Shown here: one piece after another, positions 25,001-40,000 of the stretch
Position numbering within the stretch: the stretch's first letter is position 1
How the letters are laid out: every line of letters starts with the position of its first letter
Assembly (NCBI GenBank): GCA_947247005.1
Contig: OX365944.1
Location: 58,386,096-58,450,095, forward strand
Direction: 5' to 3'
Length of the DNA: 64,000 nt
From: Spisula solida
Taxonomy: Eukaryota > Mollusca > Bivalvia > Venerida > Mactridae
Position numbers and translations under genes: made by a program
The notes under the pieces: generated by a model
Databases searched by the model: none
What the model was told of the DNA's origin: nothing
Seen by the model: the letters and a program-made list of their open reading frames with translations, nothing else

Positions 25001-28000
25001 TTCATTCATAGAAGTCAAGTATTGATGATGCATGGTCTTGTTATTTGAATAGTCAGCCGGCCTAGCTTTTCTAACCTTACTTCCTAATTGCCCATAATAT
25101 ACCATGATATTCCAAAGGTAAACCATTGTTGTAATGGTGAAATATCAAAGAATGTATGTATACTCCTAAAAAATTATAGCAGCTATTTTTGGATTAGAAT
25201 GTATTGGCATACATTGTTCTTTCAACATTTAACCTTTTTTGAAACATTTTTCAATTTCAATAAGGTGTGAACTCAGTCCTTGCACCCTTAAGGTTCTAAT
25301 TTTTTGCATTCTGTCTATTACTAGGTATTATCATTGGAGAAACTTGAGGAAGCATTATCTTTTCAATGTGGTGCTTCACGTAAGTATAGCACTGAGAATT
25401 TGACCTGATCCAGACTTTTACACATGAATATATTACAAGGTTCTTGCGTTGATATATAAATTTCTGCAAACAAATCAAGAAATATGGTTACTTTAGACTT
25501 GTGTTTGTATTACACTTCGAATGTCCTCGTGATACTCCCTGCTTATGCAAACATACAACCGGGGTTGTAACTAAAGACGAGATATCAGCTGTTAAAACTA
25601 TGCCACTAGAAGGTTGAGGATCGAGTCAAATTCTCAGTACAATACATTATATGAGTCTGTGTCTTGTGAGCACACATGTATATAATTCTATGTATATAAT
25701 TGCACTTACAACATCCTTCAACTGTTCCTGCAGCATCAACATCTTTTTCTTTTCTTGGTCAACCTTTGACTTCTCAATATCTAGTTCTGTCTCTAATATA
25801 ACCTGTAATATACATGGCAATATAGCAAGTATAAACAACATTTAATTATCAAAAATAGATGTTTGTTAAACATGGAAACCATTAATTTAAGTCTATTGAC
25901 AGACTGACAGACCGATATTATACCCTCACATCATCAAGGTTCAAGTTTAAATAGCAAAATTGGCAAATTACATGCCTTTGGCCAATCAATGGAGGGGCAT
26001 AATAATTATGTGTAATATATTACCTCTATAATGTTAATTTCCACACAAAACATGTAAATAAATAAGGAATAATTTAGTACTGGTATATACGGCAAACTCA
26101 AATCAATCAAGGACTTGAAATGCATTTTTTAATCGATATACATTTACTATTGCCAAGCTGGAATCATATCTGTTTATGATTTTTAGTATAGCTCAACAAA
26201 TTAACATAGTCCTTATACCTTCTCCATAAAGGTGGAGGACCAGGTCAAATCGTTCTGATAATACAATGCTACTGAATACTACAACATATGACTGAGATGG
26301 CTTTACAGTATTGTCGTACATTACAATACAGCATTGTAGAAAGAATACCTTTTGTCTCTTGACATCCTGGATTTCTTGTACCATCTGTTGTTTAAACACC
26401 TCAACTTGTGCAGCTTCACTGTAAATATATCACACATGTGAATCAAACATGGGAATTAAACATGAAACATTATTAGTTAGAACAGAACAGAACTTTATTT
26501 ACTCAAGTTGACATACATGATACAACATATGAGTATACGATACAATGTGATTTGAACATAGTGAAGCATGACATGGTGTGAAAGATTGTTTGTGAATACA
26601 TATACATTTATACATGTACACTATACAAATATTTATTTATACAGTTGGTGGGTGAGATGGGGGGGGGGTAAATGTCCTACTGATTTAGCAGGTGCGTCAT
26701 TTTTTTCTGAAACGGATTATAGGTATGGACAATTTATAAATGCGTGGGCGGATCGAATTTTGTAAACAGTACGAGCAGACAAGCACGAGATGTTAGTTGT
26801 GCCAGATAGATATGCATTCAATACACAATATTTCATTCTACAGTAAATATTTTGAATATTTTCATTAAATTAATTAACTTTTATTTATTCAGAAAATGTT
26901 CCTTTTTTCTAGTGCAGCAATTCCTATTTTCTGGATTAATCGGGATTTGTAGGACCCCTCATTTAATATTCATATCTTACTTTTGTTTAGCATCTTCTGA
27001 CAATTCCACTTTTGTTTTCAACATTTCTAACTCAGCACTCAACTGAGATCTTTCCTGTCTGAATCTTGTGTTCTGTGTTTCTAATGTTGTGACTTTGGAA
27101 TTCAGATCTATAACCTGCTCAGTGGCTTGTCTTTCCTTCTCTGTTGCTAGGGCCAACTGATTCTGTGACTCCGCTATAGAAACAAACAATCAGAGCTACA
27201 GATAAGCTGCATATATGGGTTATTGTCCAATAAATTTAAAATAGTAAATAAAAGATCATTTAACCCATGAGTTCTATTAAATACCCAATTAAAATTTGTC
27301 TAAACCAGAACAAAATTGAAACTCGGGGGTAAAATACTCAATGGACTAAAACCTTTTATTACATATCCTGCGGTCCATGAGTGCCGTAAAGCCGTGCCGT
27401 AAATATCGTTCGACACTCCCAGACTGTTCAATAAATATTTAGATTAGATTGACGTGACGTAAGCCAATCCAAGCATTGATCTGTCAATGACGTCAGGATT
27501 ATATCAACGTCGCCATGACGTCGCGCTCATTGTACCGCTGAATTTTGGCTGAAACCTATGCAGCGAACATGATCCTTTTGAACAATAATGTGTGTTTTTT
27601 AAGGTTATGTGATAAATAGAATATTACATTCGTGCTCATTACATACAAGTTTTATTGAACTCATCGACGACAACAATATGACACGAGGCAAAGCCTCGTG
27701 TCATATCATTTTGTCCACTTGTTTAATAAAACTCGTATGTAATGAGCACTCATGCAAGATCCTCTAAATCTGTTGCTCTGCAAACAATGACCATCATAGT
27801 TCTTGATCTAGTTTAAACATTAAGCTAAATTCTAACAATTCTAGTTTTTATTTCAACTTATTGTACCAATGCATAATACATTAGAACACAGCATGTTTAG
27901 ACATTTTCCAAAGTTTGACATAAATTAGAAATTGTGTATCTTTTGATGCGGTGTATGTTTCAGGCCCATATCTCCTAAGGCATCTCAAGTACACAGCTTA

Positions 28001-31000
28001 GCTCAAATTGAGTTTTTGCTCTAATCAGGAGACAAATTTGTGCATTGGTGCTGTACACTGGGCACGTTGAACAACCAAGGAGTCTGAACATGCAGTAGTA
28101 CTTACAGAGTCTATCTGAGAGGTTCTTCTCCACTTTCTCCCAGGTAGATGATTGAACATTATATGTAGATTGTAAATTCTCTATCTGTCGTAACAATGGT
28201 CGGGTAGCTGTAATATAAACAAACATTACAATGAACAATTTACGAAGTCTGATAAATATCCTCTCTTCACACATTGATATAAATTTACAGTATCAAAATT
28301 AAATGTTGTGCATAGGTGCATATTTTTTCAAGTACATGTATTTTTCCTAAATAATGCATTTATCTGATCACCCCTCTTTCCAGCTACACTGCATATAAAA
28401 CAATCCTGTGCATGTAATGTATTCTTATTTCCAATACAGTGCATCCAAATAAAAGCTAGAGGTCTATGTGGGAATTTAGTTACTAGTAATGTAATGTCTC
28501 TAGTAGACTCTCTACAGCAGTGGTATGGTGATTCTGATTACAATAATATAAAGAGAATGGAATGACATACCTAGAGAAACACCTTGTGTCAGTTCCTGGT
28601 TCCTGTCTTCATCCTCTTGTAGTCTCTGTAACATCAACAACATCATTATCAGTACAGTATAACCTGGTTAATCCGGAACCTGTTTTTACAGGCAACCTGT
28701 CTTAATCGGCATGGTTTGTCGGTCCAGGCAGAACTCCACTGTATTTCTATTACATGGACCCTTACTTTAACGGAACCTGCTTTATCTGTTATCCGGCATA
28801 GTTTGTCAGTCCGGACAATTGATAAATACATGTAGTGTGTTTTAACACTTAATTAACCGGCATTATAGATAATAATAGAAGATGTGTATCATCATCAAAT
28901 GTTTTTGCACATAATCTTTAGGAAAACCAAACAAACAACAATTAACAACTATTTTATGACTAACTAACACCATTAATAAAATGACATGTAAATACTAATG
29001 CCATTTGATACCTTTAATATTTGTTCATTTGTTATAATTTTGTCTTTTTATAAGCAATTATACAGTAATATGTATTTCTATAAAACCTGGTTTTACCGGC
29101 ACACTGCTTTATCCGGCACGCTTATCTGGTCCGATAGGATGCCGGATAAACCAGGTTATACTGTACTTAGATCACAGTACAACCAAAGTCTCATTATATC
29201 TCACTAATTTATTACTGAACTACATTTTGGTATATGAAACTAGACCGCATGTATTTTGAGGATTTAATATTGTATTTAAACTGAAAACTACTTGATACTT
29301 GGTCAAGCATTCATAAAACTACAAGGACTATGTAATTTAATTCCATTTAACATTATTGACCATTTAAATTTTGTATTAATGATGATTAAGCATATTCTAT
29401 CCTAGTAATGTACATCAAAGTGGCTTGGAACAAATTGATGACGGACACAGGGATGCACAGACGGACTACGGACCAAGAATGAACACAAAACCTCACCTTG
29501 TCACTATGTTACAGGTGGGCTTCTAAAAAAATATATCACAATTTACTAGTCATATATGAACCCTCAACTCATATGTTAGATTGAAACCCAATGTCATTAC
29601 CCCAACGATGAAGATGCTTAATTTACAGTTAGGAGAGTATGCAAAGAAATACAATCTTACTTTTTGTAGATCGGATATTTCTTGTTTCAACAGATCTTCT
29701 CTTCTATTGTATTCTTTCTCCATTCTAGCCATACTGAGTCTGTGATCATCAATCTGTATAAAACAATCATCAGATCTATACATGTGTCATAATGTCAACA
29801 TATATAACAATCATCAAAGTACTTATAGTACTTAGCCAAACACAGGTTGGTTTGATGATTGCAGTGCCAGTTAGATTGTGCAAGATCGAGTCAGTTTAAT
29901 TAGTCAATAATTGGTTCAAGTACATGTGTTAAAATTAGAGATGGGACCGAATATTCGAATATTTGAATATTCAAATCCAATTTCAATATTCGAATATTCG
30001 AAAAAAAATCAGTTTTCTGTCATTTTCAATAAAAAAATGTCAACACTTTAATTATTCTCGTACGCTGTTAATGGCCATATAATACCTATAATATAATCTG
30101 CCCTTATCAATATTTTGTTGCTACTTTTATCGATTTATTGATACAATTGTATAATCTGAATAAACAGCATGACACTTCTCCAAAATACTCTCGAAAACGA
30201 TTGCATTTTTGACACCCGAAACGCTTGCATTTCGTCTGTATTCAAGCGTCCTGATAACCCGGACACAGGCTAAAACATTTACTGACAAGTGTGTGGGATT
30301 GTTTTAATTGACCAACAAAAGATAACAATTAGCCTAGGGGATCTACTGCAGGATTAACATTTTGCATAGATGTATAATGTTATTGTTGTTGTGGTATCGG
30401 TAAATGTGTTGATAAGACGCTTGTCTACAAAATTAATTGCATTTTGATAAGGTGTGATGGAACTATTGATCAGCTTAATTGGCCTGTTGCGGACTGAATG
30501 GGTCACATAAAAACCTTCTTATTAATTTTATTTACTTAATAATTCAACATATATGACCAAGGAGAACACATTTCATTCATGTTGATAACTCTTTGCAGTA
30601 TACGAACAGTGCGAAACACACATTGTACGATGACAACGATATTTGTAATTGTAGTCGTTCATACTTATACCATTTCTGCTAGAAATAACAAGAAAACCAC
30701 AGCATATTAAAAATCTATTCACTAGCTGTCCAGGAGAAGAAACAAGAGGATTTATATTGCAAACAATATTTTTATTACTGCACCAACATCGTTTAAAGTG
30801 TATACATATCAACGGTTTAGAAAACAACATCAATTTAATGAATTCCGTAACTGCATTTCATTACGGGGGGTTTGGGGTATAAAAATGTGAACGAATACAC
30901 TGACATAGGTATAATCGAATATTCGAATATATTCGAATATGAATTTCGAATATTCGAATACTGATTTTGGAATTCGGTCCCATCTCTAGTTAAAATTTAA

Positions 31001-34000
31001 CATTCCCTGAGATTTCAAGACTTCTTGTTTTCTGCACATCTGATGCAAAGTTCAGGCTGAGAACCTTCATCGATGAAATCACATACAACTGGGGGATCCA
31101 TAAATAGATGTGTGATGTACAATTCTTTTTTTTTTAAGAATTACTCTTAAATGTAAATGGGACCACTTAAGTGGAGTCCTGGTCCCATTTAGAAATTCCA
31201 ATGCTAAATTTTAATTTAAAACAGAAACAAGTAAATGTACACCAAACTTTGTTTTCACAAAAGGCAGAGGATCAACATTTAAACATTTTATGATTATTAC
31301 CTGCATATTCAACGATTCCACCGCCCATTTATGTTGTTGTTGTTGTTTTTCTATGGTTAGTTTTAACTCCTCTCTGACCTGCATCTCCGTACTAAGGGCC
31401 GCTTCCTGTGCCTTACTGTCCAGGGCTGCCCTGTTTCTGTGTAACTCTGCCATCTCCCTAAAGTGTCAAAGAGCAATATTCTATAACAACACTTCAGTAC
31501 ATGACATTGTAGGCTTTTTCTTCTATGTTTCTGCATTCTGCCTTCATTCAGATAAATTTTAAACAGGAAACAACAAAATAACGTGCCATTACATAAAAAA
31601 ATTAATAAAACATTGCTATAAAAATTCTGTAAACAGAAAATCTTGGTCTATCCTGGCGTTTTTCCTTACATAATAGGCGCTGTTATTTGGTGTATCCGCA
31701 AGGAAAAACATCTTCAATATTTAAAGATTTTCTAACCATGTAGTTTACAACTACAGAGTGAGTTGCCAATGTTACTGAAATATGGACATTTCCCCCAGAC
31801 TTATATTTGTCTAACTTAACTTACTTATATGAGTTATCTAAAGCTACTTGTAATCCCCGAGCTTTCTCTGTTGCGTCTTCACAATCACTCTGTAATAGAA
31901 CAAACATATATCCATTGATCACTAGTTTCTGTACTCAATTATCTAACTTGAGATATGTTTCACCAATAACTATCCATAACAAAATATCAAAACAACAAAC
32001 AAAATGTTCAAAATTAAATCTGTTGCTATTTCATCAGAATTAAATCAAATACAAAATAAGGTTTAATCATGTGGTGAATTGAAGTGAACATTTGAAGATT
32101 TTATTAAAATAATCTAAATATTTTTAACAATTATTGCACATTATCATTCAACATCTTTGTTTTTAAACTTTAGCAAGAATTATCCTAAAAAATGCTTTAT
32201 ATTTGAAATATTGCATTTTATTCTACACTGTCGCTTCCGAAGCCCGATACAGATGGCGAGAAAATATACGCATTTTTCAAATTAAACATATTATTGAGGC
32301 AAAAATATTGTAAGCGAGTCGTAGCAAAAACCTTCAAAATTTATTTCAGAAAGTACATAATCTTATATCAACATAACAATAGTAAACATCATACCTTATA
32401 TTTTACCATATCTTGTTCTTGTTTCTTCACAGCAGCTGTGAGCTGGTTGATGGCATCTGACATAAAACATGAAATATCAATAGCGGTATAAACACAAAAT
32501 GACATTTCACTTACAATACAGAACATGAATAGGCATAACATTTAAAGAACACTTTGCCACATCTGTGGGAATGGATTCTATTAAATGATAATTTCATAAT
32601 CAACCTCAGAACAAAATGAACTTAAATGCTTATTATTTAAAAGTTTCACAGTTTAAAATAACTTACTTGAACAGAAAGTGAAGCAAGCCCTAACTTATGT
32701 TATCTTCTGTAATATGTAGTCAAGTAGAAAAAGTTGAAAATTCATAAGTGAGAGAATACATTGATAGACTTGTATGTAAATATTTAAGGGTATGATTCTT
32801 ATTATTTTACCTGTTTGTTTCTTTTCTAAATCTTCTTTTGATTCAAGAACTTTATGTAGGTGATCTAACTCTTCTTTCTGACTATCCAACTTTTTCCTGA
32901 ACAAATAAACATCAAATTATGTCAAGTTGAATACCTTATCAGTTAAATTCTAATTAAGTTTTAGTTTAGTTTATATGTTTATTCGGGTGTAATGCTTTTT
33001 CTCAACCATTTTTCAGTTATATACATAAATCAATTCACATTACCATTTTTCCAGTATTATAGTCTAACCAGAACTAACTAAGGCTTTCATCAGAAACCAG
33101 AATCTTCTCCACATAGAGGAAAGTCAACATTGATTTGAAACAAGACTGCGTTCAATTAACGCTTATGCCCCCTGTGGAAGCTTTGTCTATAAATAAGTCC
33201 AAAATTAGGTCAAGGTGCAGGTCAAAATGGGGTTAGGTGATACAGGTGTGTGGAGAGTGTTCATATACAACATCCATGCAAGTATAAAAGCTTTGTAGCA
33301 AGCCATATTAATGCTAGAAGAAACGGTCAATTTGGGTTAACCAGGACGGACGGACGAACAGACGAACGGACGAACAGACGAACGAACGGACAGGTGAATC
33401 ACTATATGCCTCCCGATCTATCGATACGGGGGCATAAAAAAAATTATGCAATGGTATGACCAGCCGCCACTGAGAGTTGAATCAAAACTGGATGTCCATG
33501 GTACAAAGCCATACACTAACCACTGGAGAGTGAACTGCAGCTATATACTGTATAAAGAAACCATACCAGGAATCAAACCAAACCTGTATCCTCAGTTTAT
33601 AAATCCAATACACTAACCACCGGACAACTAGACTTACTTCTGAGTGGTGAGAGTACTCTCATTATCCTTTTCTTTCTGTCGTAACTTCTTGATGATTGTA
33701 TTACTCTGTAACTGTGACTTGGACAGTTTCTCACCTGTAATATATACATTCTCATCATCTTATATACGATACAAGGTTGTGATACTTTATGCCATCCGAC
33801 TCCTCAAAGCCCAGATGACTGTCTGGCCTGATTAGCAATAAGGTATGTCATCTGAACAATGCATGGCAATCAGATTAGATTTGTGATCCAGACATTAATT
33901 CTGGCATATACCATTTATCAGGGCCGCTTTCATGCTGATTCTAGAACTAGCTATTTGTATACTGTTCCTTTTAGTTACTTTCATGCTCTGCTCTTTCTGC

Positions 34001-37000
34001 TGAATGCTGCCTTCCCTGTCTGATTGTTTGTGTTGAGTGCAGCCTTCCCTGTCTGATTGTTTCTGTTGAGTGCTGCCTTCCCTGTCTGATTGTTTCTGTT
34101 GAGTGCTGCCTTCCCTGTCTGATTGTTTCTGTTGAGTGCTGCCTTCCCTGTCTGATTGTTTGTGTTGAGTGCTGCCTTCCCTGTCTGATTGTTTGTGTTG
34201 AGTGCTGCCTTCCCTGTCTGATTGTTTGTGTTGAGTGCAGCCTTCCCTGTCTGATTGTTTGTGTTGAGTGTTGCCTTCCCTGTCTGATTGTTTGTGTTGA
34301 GTGCAGCCTTCCCTGTCTGATTGTTTGTGTTGAGTGCAGCCTTCCCTGTCTGATTGTTTCTGTTGAGTACAGCCTTCCCTGTCCGATTGTTTGTGTTGAG
34401 TGCTGCCTTCCCTGTCTGATTGTTTGTGTTGAGTGCAGCCTTCCCTGTCTGATTGTTTGTGTTGAGTGCTGCCTTCCCTGTCTGATTGTTTCTGTTGAGT
34501 GCAGCCTTCCCTGTCTGATTGTTTCTGTTGAGTGCAGCCTTCCCTGTCTGATTGTTTCTGTTGAGTGCAGCCTTCCCTGTCTGATTGTTTGTGTTGAGTG
34601 CAGCCTTCCCTGTCTGATTGTTTGTGTTGAGTGCTGCCTTCCCTGTCTGATTGTTTCTGTTGAGTGCAGCCTTCCCTGTCTGATTGTTTGTGTTGAGTGC
34701 TGCCTTCCCTGTCTGATTGTTTGTGTTGAGTGCAGCCTTCCCTGTCTGATTGTTTGTGTTGAGTGCAGCCATCCCTGTCTGATTGTTTGTGTTGAGTGCA
34801 GCCTTCCCTGTCTGATTGTTTCTGTTGAGTGCAGCCTTCCCTGTCTGATTGTTTGTGTTGAGTGCTGCCTTCCCTGTCTGATTGTTTGTGTTGAGTGCAG
34901 CCTTCCCTGTCTGATTGTTTGTGTTGAGTGCAGCCTTCCCTGTCTGATTGTTTGTGTTGAGTGCAGCCTTCCCTGTCTGATTTTTCTGTTGAGTGCAGCC
35001 TTCCCTGTCTGATTGTTTGTGTTGAGTGCTGCCTTCCCTGTCTGATTGTTTGTGTTGAGTGCAGCCTTCCCTGTCTGATTGTTTGTGTTGAGTGCTGCCT
35101 TCCCTGTCTGATTGTTTGTGTTGAGTGCTGCCTTCAATAAACAGAGTAACTAGAATAAAATAGTCTCCACTAGAGTTACCTTCTTGTAGTAAACCAGTAA
35201 TTTGTTCTTCTTTTTCTGCCAGTATTTCCTTCAAGCTTATATCCCCTGCTCTCTTAGCAAGCTCCCCTTGTGTATCCTGTAACTGTTTCTTTATTGTATC
35301 TTTCTCCTGTAATATGGTTATAATGTTATGCAAATTTTTCTAAAATATGTACAGTAAAACTTCATCAAAAGACCACCTCAAATATCAAGTCCATATTCAT
35401 TGGTTTTCTCTATATAATAGTCAACCTCACTATTATTACTCAACAAGAAATGTTTGTAAAACATGTGTGCCCCAATGGCATCCCAATAGACAGAAATGTT
35501 AATAGTTGGATGGAGACCTTGACCTACTGAACTCAAAATCAAAAGGGGTCAACTACTGATGGTCATCAACCTTCCAATTGAGTTTGAAGACCCTAGGGTC
35601 AACCATTCTTGTGTTATTGAAATGAAACCATTTGGTCTAGTCATTCATGTCAAAGGCCACGAAAACCTTGACCTTTGACCTAAAAATCAATATAAATCAT
35701 CAACTAATGAAGTTCAATCTGCCTACAAAGTTTGAAACCATAGGTCAAACTGTTCATTGATCAGAAATGATTCGGTCTACAGACACGACACACCACTCAC
35801 AGACTAACAAACATGAGCAAAGCCATATACTCTATAATCTTCAAAGGAGAGCATAATAATTATACATGTAGATATTTTAGTGAACAGGTAAAATCCCTTG
35901 CAAATTTATTAGAATGACCCTTGACATTCAGCCCCTAGAGAAACCCCTAATTCAGTACAATGAAGCATCTCACACACTCTGTCAGTTTTACAAAACATTA
36001 ACAAACAGAAATCAGTACCCTAATTGCAGCACTGAGTCGTTTCTCAGAATCTGTGAGTCGTTTAGTGAATTCTGTTGTGAGTTCATTTACATCGGTCATC
36101 TCTGCTTCTCTTGCTTCTTCTGATTGTCTTAATTGACTGAAATAATCAAATACATCAGGTTTGTTTGTTTATTCTAGTATAACAATGTGTCTCAACAATT
36201 TATATTTTATTTGATTTATATAACTAGTTTTCCAGGACTGTATCTAACCAGTACTAACATAAATATCAATTTCTCATGGAAGTATGATCTGTCACCCCTG
36301 GAAAATTGAATACAGATCGCAAGGTTACAAATCCAGCCCACATTCCACTGGACCACAGCCATAAAACATAAAAATATCAGGATATATTGGATGTATCTGA
36401 CAAGTTTTACGTTTATAATTTTCATTATGCCTGACTAAAGATCTAAGCCCTGACAAATTTTACATATAGCCAAAAACATTTACATATATCTGACAAGTTT
36501 TACACATACCCTACAAGTTTAACATACATCTGGTTAGTTTTATACCAGGGAATCACATAAAATGAGGGAGATTCTCAACCAGGATGTTATTGAACATCTT
36601 GTTATAATATCAGTATATATTATGGACATGATGGTGGTACACACATATATACTGATACATATGTACATACTTTCTGAGTATACTGTTAGTTTCCATCAGA
36701 TCACAATTATCTTTACTCAGCTGTAGTAGCTTGTCTTCTCTGGCTTGTAATATCTCTGACATCTCTGCAAGTTTCTGTAATAATAAATATACACTAACAG
36801 TCAATATACAATTATACAGATATCATGATAGCAGATTAATATACTAACAATCATAACAAATAAATCCTCAGTAAAATATGTAGCCCCATCATCATTGATA
36901 AATCTCAGGCCAAACATGAATGATGAAGCCACATTGTCATTTATAATACCAGGTCTAACATGTAACCCAATTGTCATGGATAAATCACTGGTCTAACATG

Positions 37001-40000
37001 TAACCCAATTGTCATGGATAAATCACTGGTCAACATGTAACCCAATTGTCATGGATAAATCACTGGTCTAACATGTAACCCAATTGTCATGGATAAATCA
37101 CTGGTCTAACATGTAACCCAATTGTCATGGATAAATCACTGGTCTAACATGTAACCCAATTGTCATGGTTAAATCACTGGTCTAACATGTAACCCAATTG
37201 TCATGGATAAATCACTGGTCAACATGAAGCTTCACTGTCACAAATGAATCTCCAGCACATATAGCCACATTGACATGAAATGGAAGTTATAAACTATAAT
37301 TTAACACAAATGCAACAAATTGATAATGATTTCACACACTTTCAACATGCTTAACATCAACCGAACAATATGCATACTGGACACATATCACATAGCATGA
37401 CAAATATACACAACACATTTCGTAACAGCTCAAGATGTAGCTAGTGATTCTACCAATACATTAAATGAATAAATCTGGCTATTATATAATAACAAGACTG
37501 CGTTCAATAAACGCTTTTGCCCCCATGGAAGCCTTGCCCATAAAAAGCTAAGTCAATCAGGGGCCATAATTCTGTAATAATGTTGGATAGTGTTACATGG
37601 CTTTGATAATGTAAGGGACTTATGGTAGTAAACAAGTATGCCAAGTTTTAAGGCAACGCCATGATGGACATGATGTAAAATGAAACTGTCAATTTGGGCT
37701 AACCAAGAATTAGAGGCTTAATAAGTCAAAGTCCAAAATTAGGTCAATGTGACGGTCAAAATGAGGTTAGGTGATATAGGTGTGTGGAGAATGTTCAAAT
37801 ACAACAACCATGCAAGTATGAAAGCTTTGTAGCAAGCCATATTAATGCTAGAAGAAATGGTCAATTTGGGTTAACCAAGAATTTGGCCCTCCAATAAGTC
37901 TAAGCCCAAATAAGGTCAAGGTGAAGGTCAAAATGGCAACAAATGATACAGGTGTGTGGAGAGTGTTCATATGCAACATCCATGCAAGTATGGAAGCTTT
38001 GTAGCAAGCCATAATAATGCTAGAAGAAACGGTCAATTTGGGTTAACCAGGAATTTGACCCTTCAATAAGTCTAAGTCCAAAATTAAGTCAAGGTGAAGG
38101 TCAAAATGAGGTCAGGTGATACAGGCGTGTTGAGAGTGTTCATATACAACATCCATGCAGGTATGAAAGCTTTGTAGCAAGCCATATTAATGCTAGAAGA
38201 AACGGTCAATTTGGGTTAACCAAGAATTTGTCCCTTCAATAAGTCTAAGTCCAAAATTAGGTCAAGGTGAAGGTCAAAATGAGGTCAGATGATACAGGCG
38301 TGTGGAGAGTGTTCATATACAACATCCATGCTAGTATGGAAGCTTTGTAGCAAGCCATATTAATGCTAGAAGAAACTGTCAATTTGGGTTAACCAGGACG
38401 GACGGACGAACGGACGGACGAACGGACAGCTGAATCACAATATGCCTCCCCATCTATCGATAGGGGGGCATAACAAGCAAGAATGTTTATATACCGAGAG
38501 ATATCAAATAACGGGTGCATAAAATAAAATGCATGTTCGCATGTTCTACACAGACAAGATTAGCGAAATGTTAATATGAATACAATTGAATCATTCAGTA
38601 GTATAACTGTATAACATGTAAGTATAACTATGGATATAACACGGGAGAAGGCACAAACTCTGAAAGCAGTTAAAAGCAAGATGGAGAGTTAAAGTAAAGC
38701 TTGATCTCCACAATGTAAGAATAAAGTGAAGGAAATGTAGTCAGTGTCAACCACAGCATACTGTATGGTGAGGAACAAACAAAAGGTGAAATATGGAAGT
38801 TACAGATCCAGGTTGGTGTTAGCATTTCATGCTTCCAGACAATCAACCAATCACTCATAAGCATAAAACTTCCACAAACATCTGGTAAACAAGTGTTATA
38901 GAAGGATATTTGAAACAAAAAGGTATGTCTCCTACAAATGCACATAACTCTGACAACAAGAGGGCCCAAAGGGCCCTAGGTCGCTCACCTGTCGAACTTG
39001 ACCGAGATTTTGTTGAGATGATCATTGTGACCGAGTTTCATAAAGATTAGACCAAAATTGTGACCTCTAGTGACTATGCAAGGTTTTTCTATTATTTGAC
39101 AATGTGACCTAGTTTTTGACCCAAGATGACCCAATATCGAACTTGACCTAGATTTTGTTGTTATGATCATTGTAAACAAGTTTCGTAACAATCAGGTCAA
39201 AACTGTGACCTCTAGTGACAACACAAGGTTTTTATATGATTAACCTAATGACCTACTTTTTTACCCCAGATGACCCAATATCGAACTTGACCTAGATTTT
39301 GTTGAGATGATCATTGTGACCAAGTTTCTTAAAGATCAAGCCAAAACTGTGACCTCTAGTGACTACACAAGGTTTTTCTATTATTTGACCTTGTGACCTA
39401 GTTTTTTACCCCGGATCACCCAATATCAAACTTGATCTAGATTTTGTTGAGATGATCATTGTGACCGAGTTTCATAAAGATTAGACCAAAATTGTGACCT
39501 CTAGTGACTATGCAAGGTTTTTCTATGATTTGACAATGTGACCTAGTTTTTGACCCAAGATGACCCAATATCGAACTTGACCTAGATTTTGTTGTTATGA
39601 TCATTGTAAACAAGTTTCGTAACAATCAGGTCAAAACTGTGACCTCTAGTGACTATGCAAGGTTCTTCTATGATTTGACCTTGTGACCTAGATTTTGACC
39701 CTAGATGACCCAATATTGAACTTGACCTACATTTTGTTGTGTTGATCATTGTGACCAAGTTTCGTAAAGATTATGCTTAAACTGTGACCTCAAGTGACTA
39801 CACAAAGTTTTTCAATGATTTGACCTTGTGACCTAGTTTTTGACCCCGGATGACCCAATATCGAACATGACCTAGATTTTGTTGAGATGATCATTGTGAC
39901 CAAGTTTCATAAAGATTAATTCAAAATTTTGACCTCTAGTGACTACACAAGGTTTTTCTATGATTTGACCTTGTGACCTAGTTTTTGACCCTGGATGACC

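Noticed and set aside
33971..35333. Two long overlapping minus-strand frames (388 and 450 codons) of 11-residue repeats
   Set aside because: They lie in an intronic 33-bp minisatellite with no stop in any minus frame, and the flanking TMF1 exons splice across them in phase. They are not separate genes; the read-through possibility is kept as a finding.
38985..39625. Two near-identical small frames (68 and 62 codons)
   Set aside because: Their identity comes from the 145-bp tandem array, not from gene duplication.
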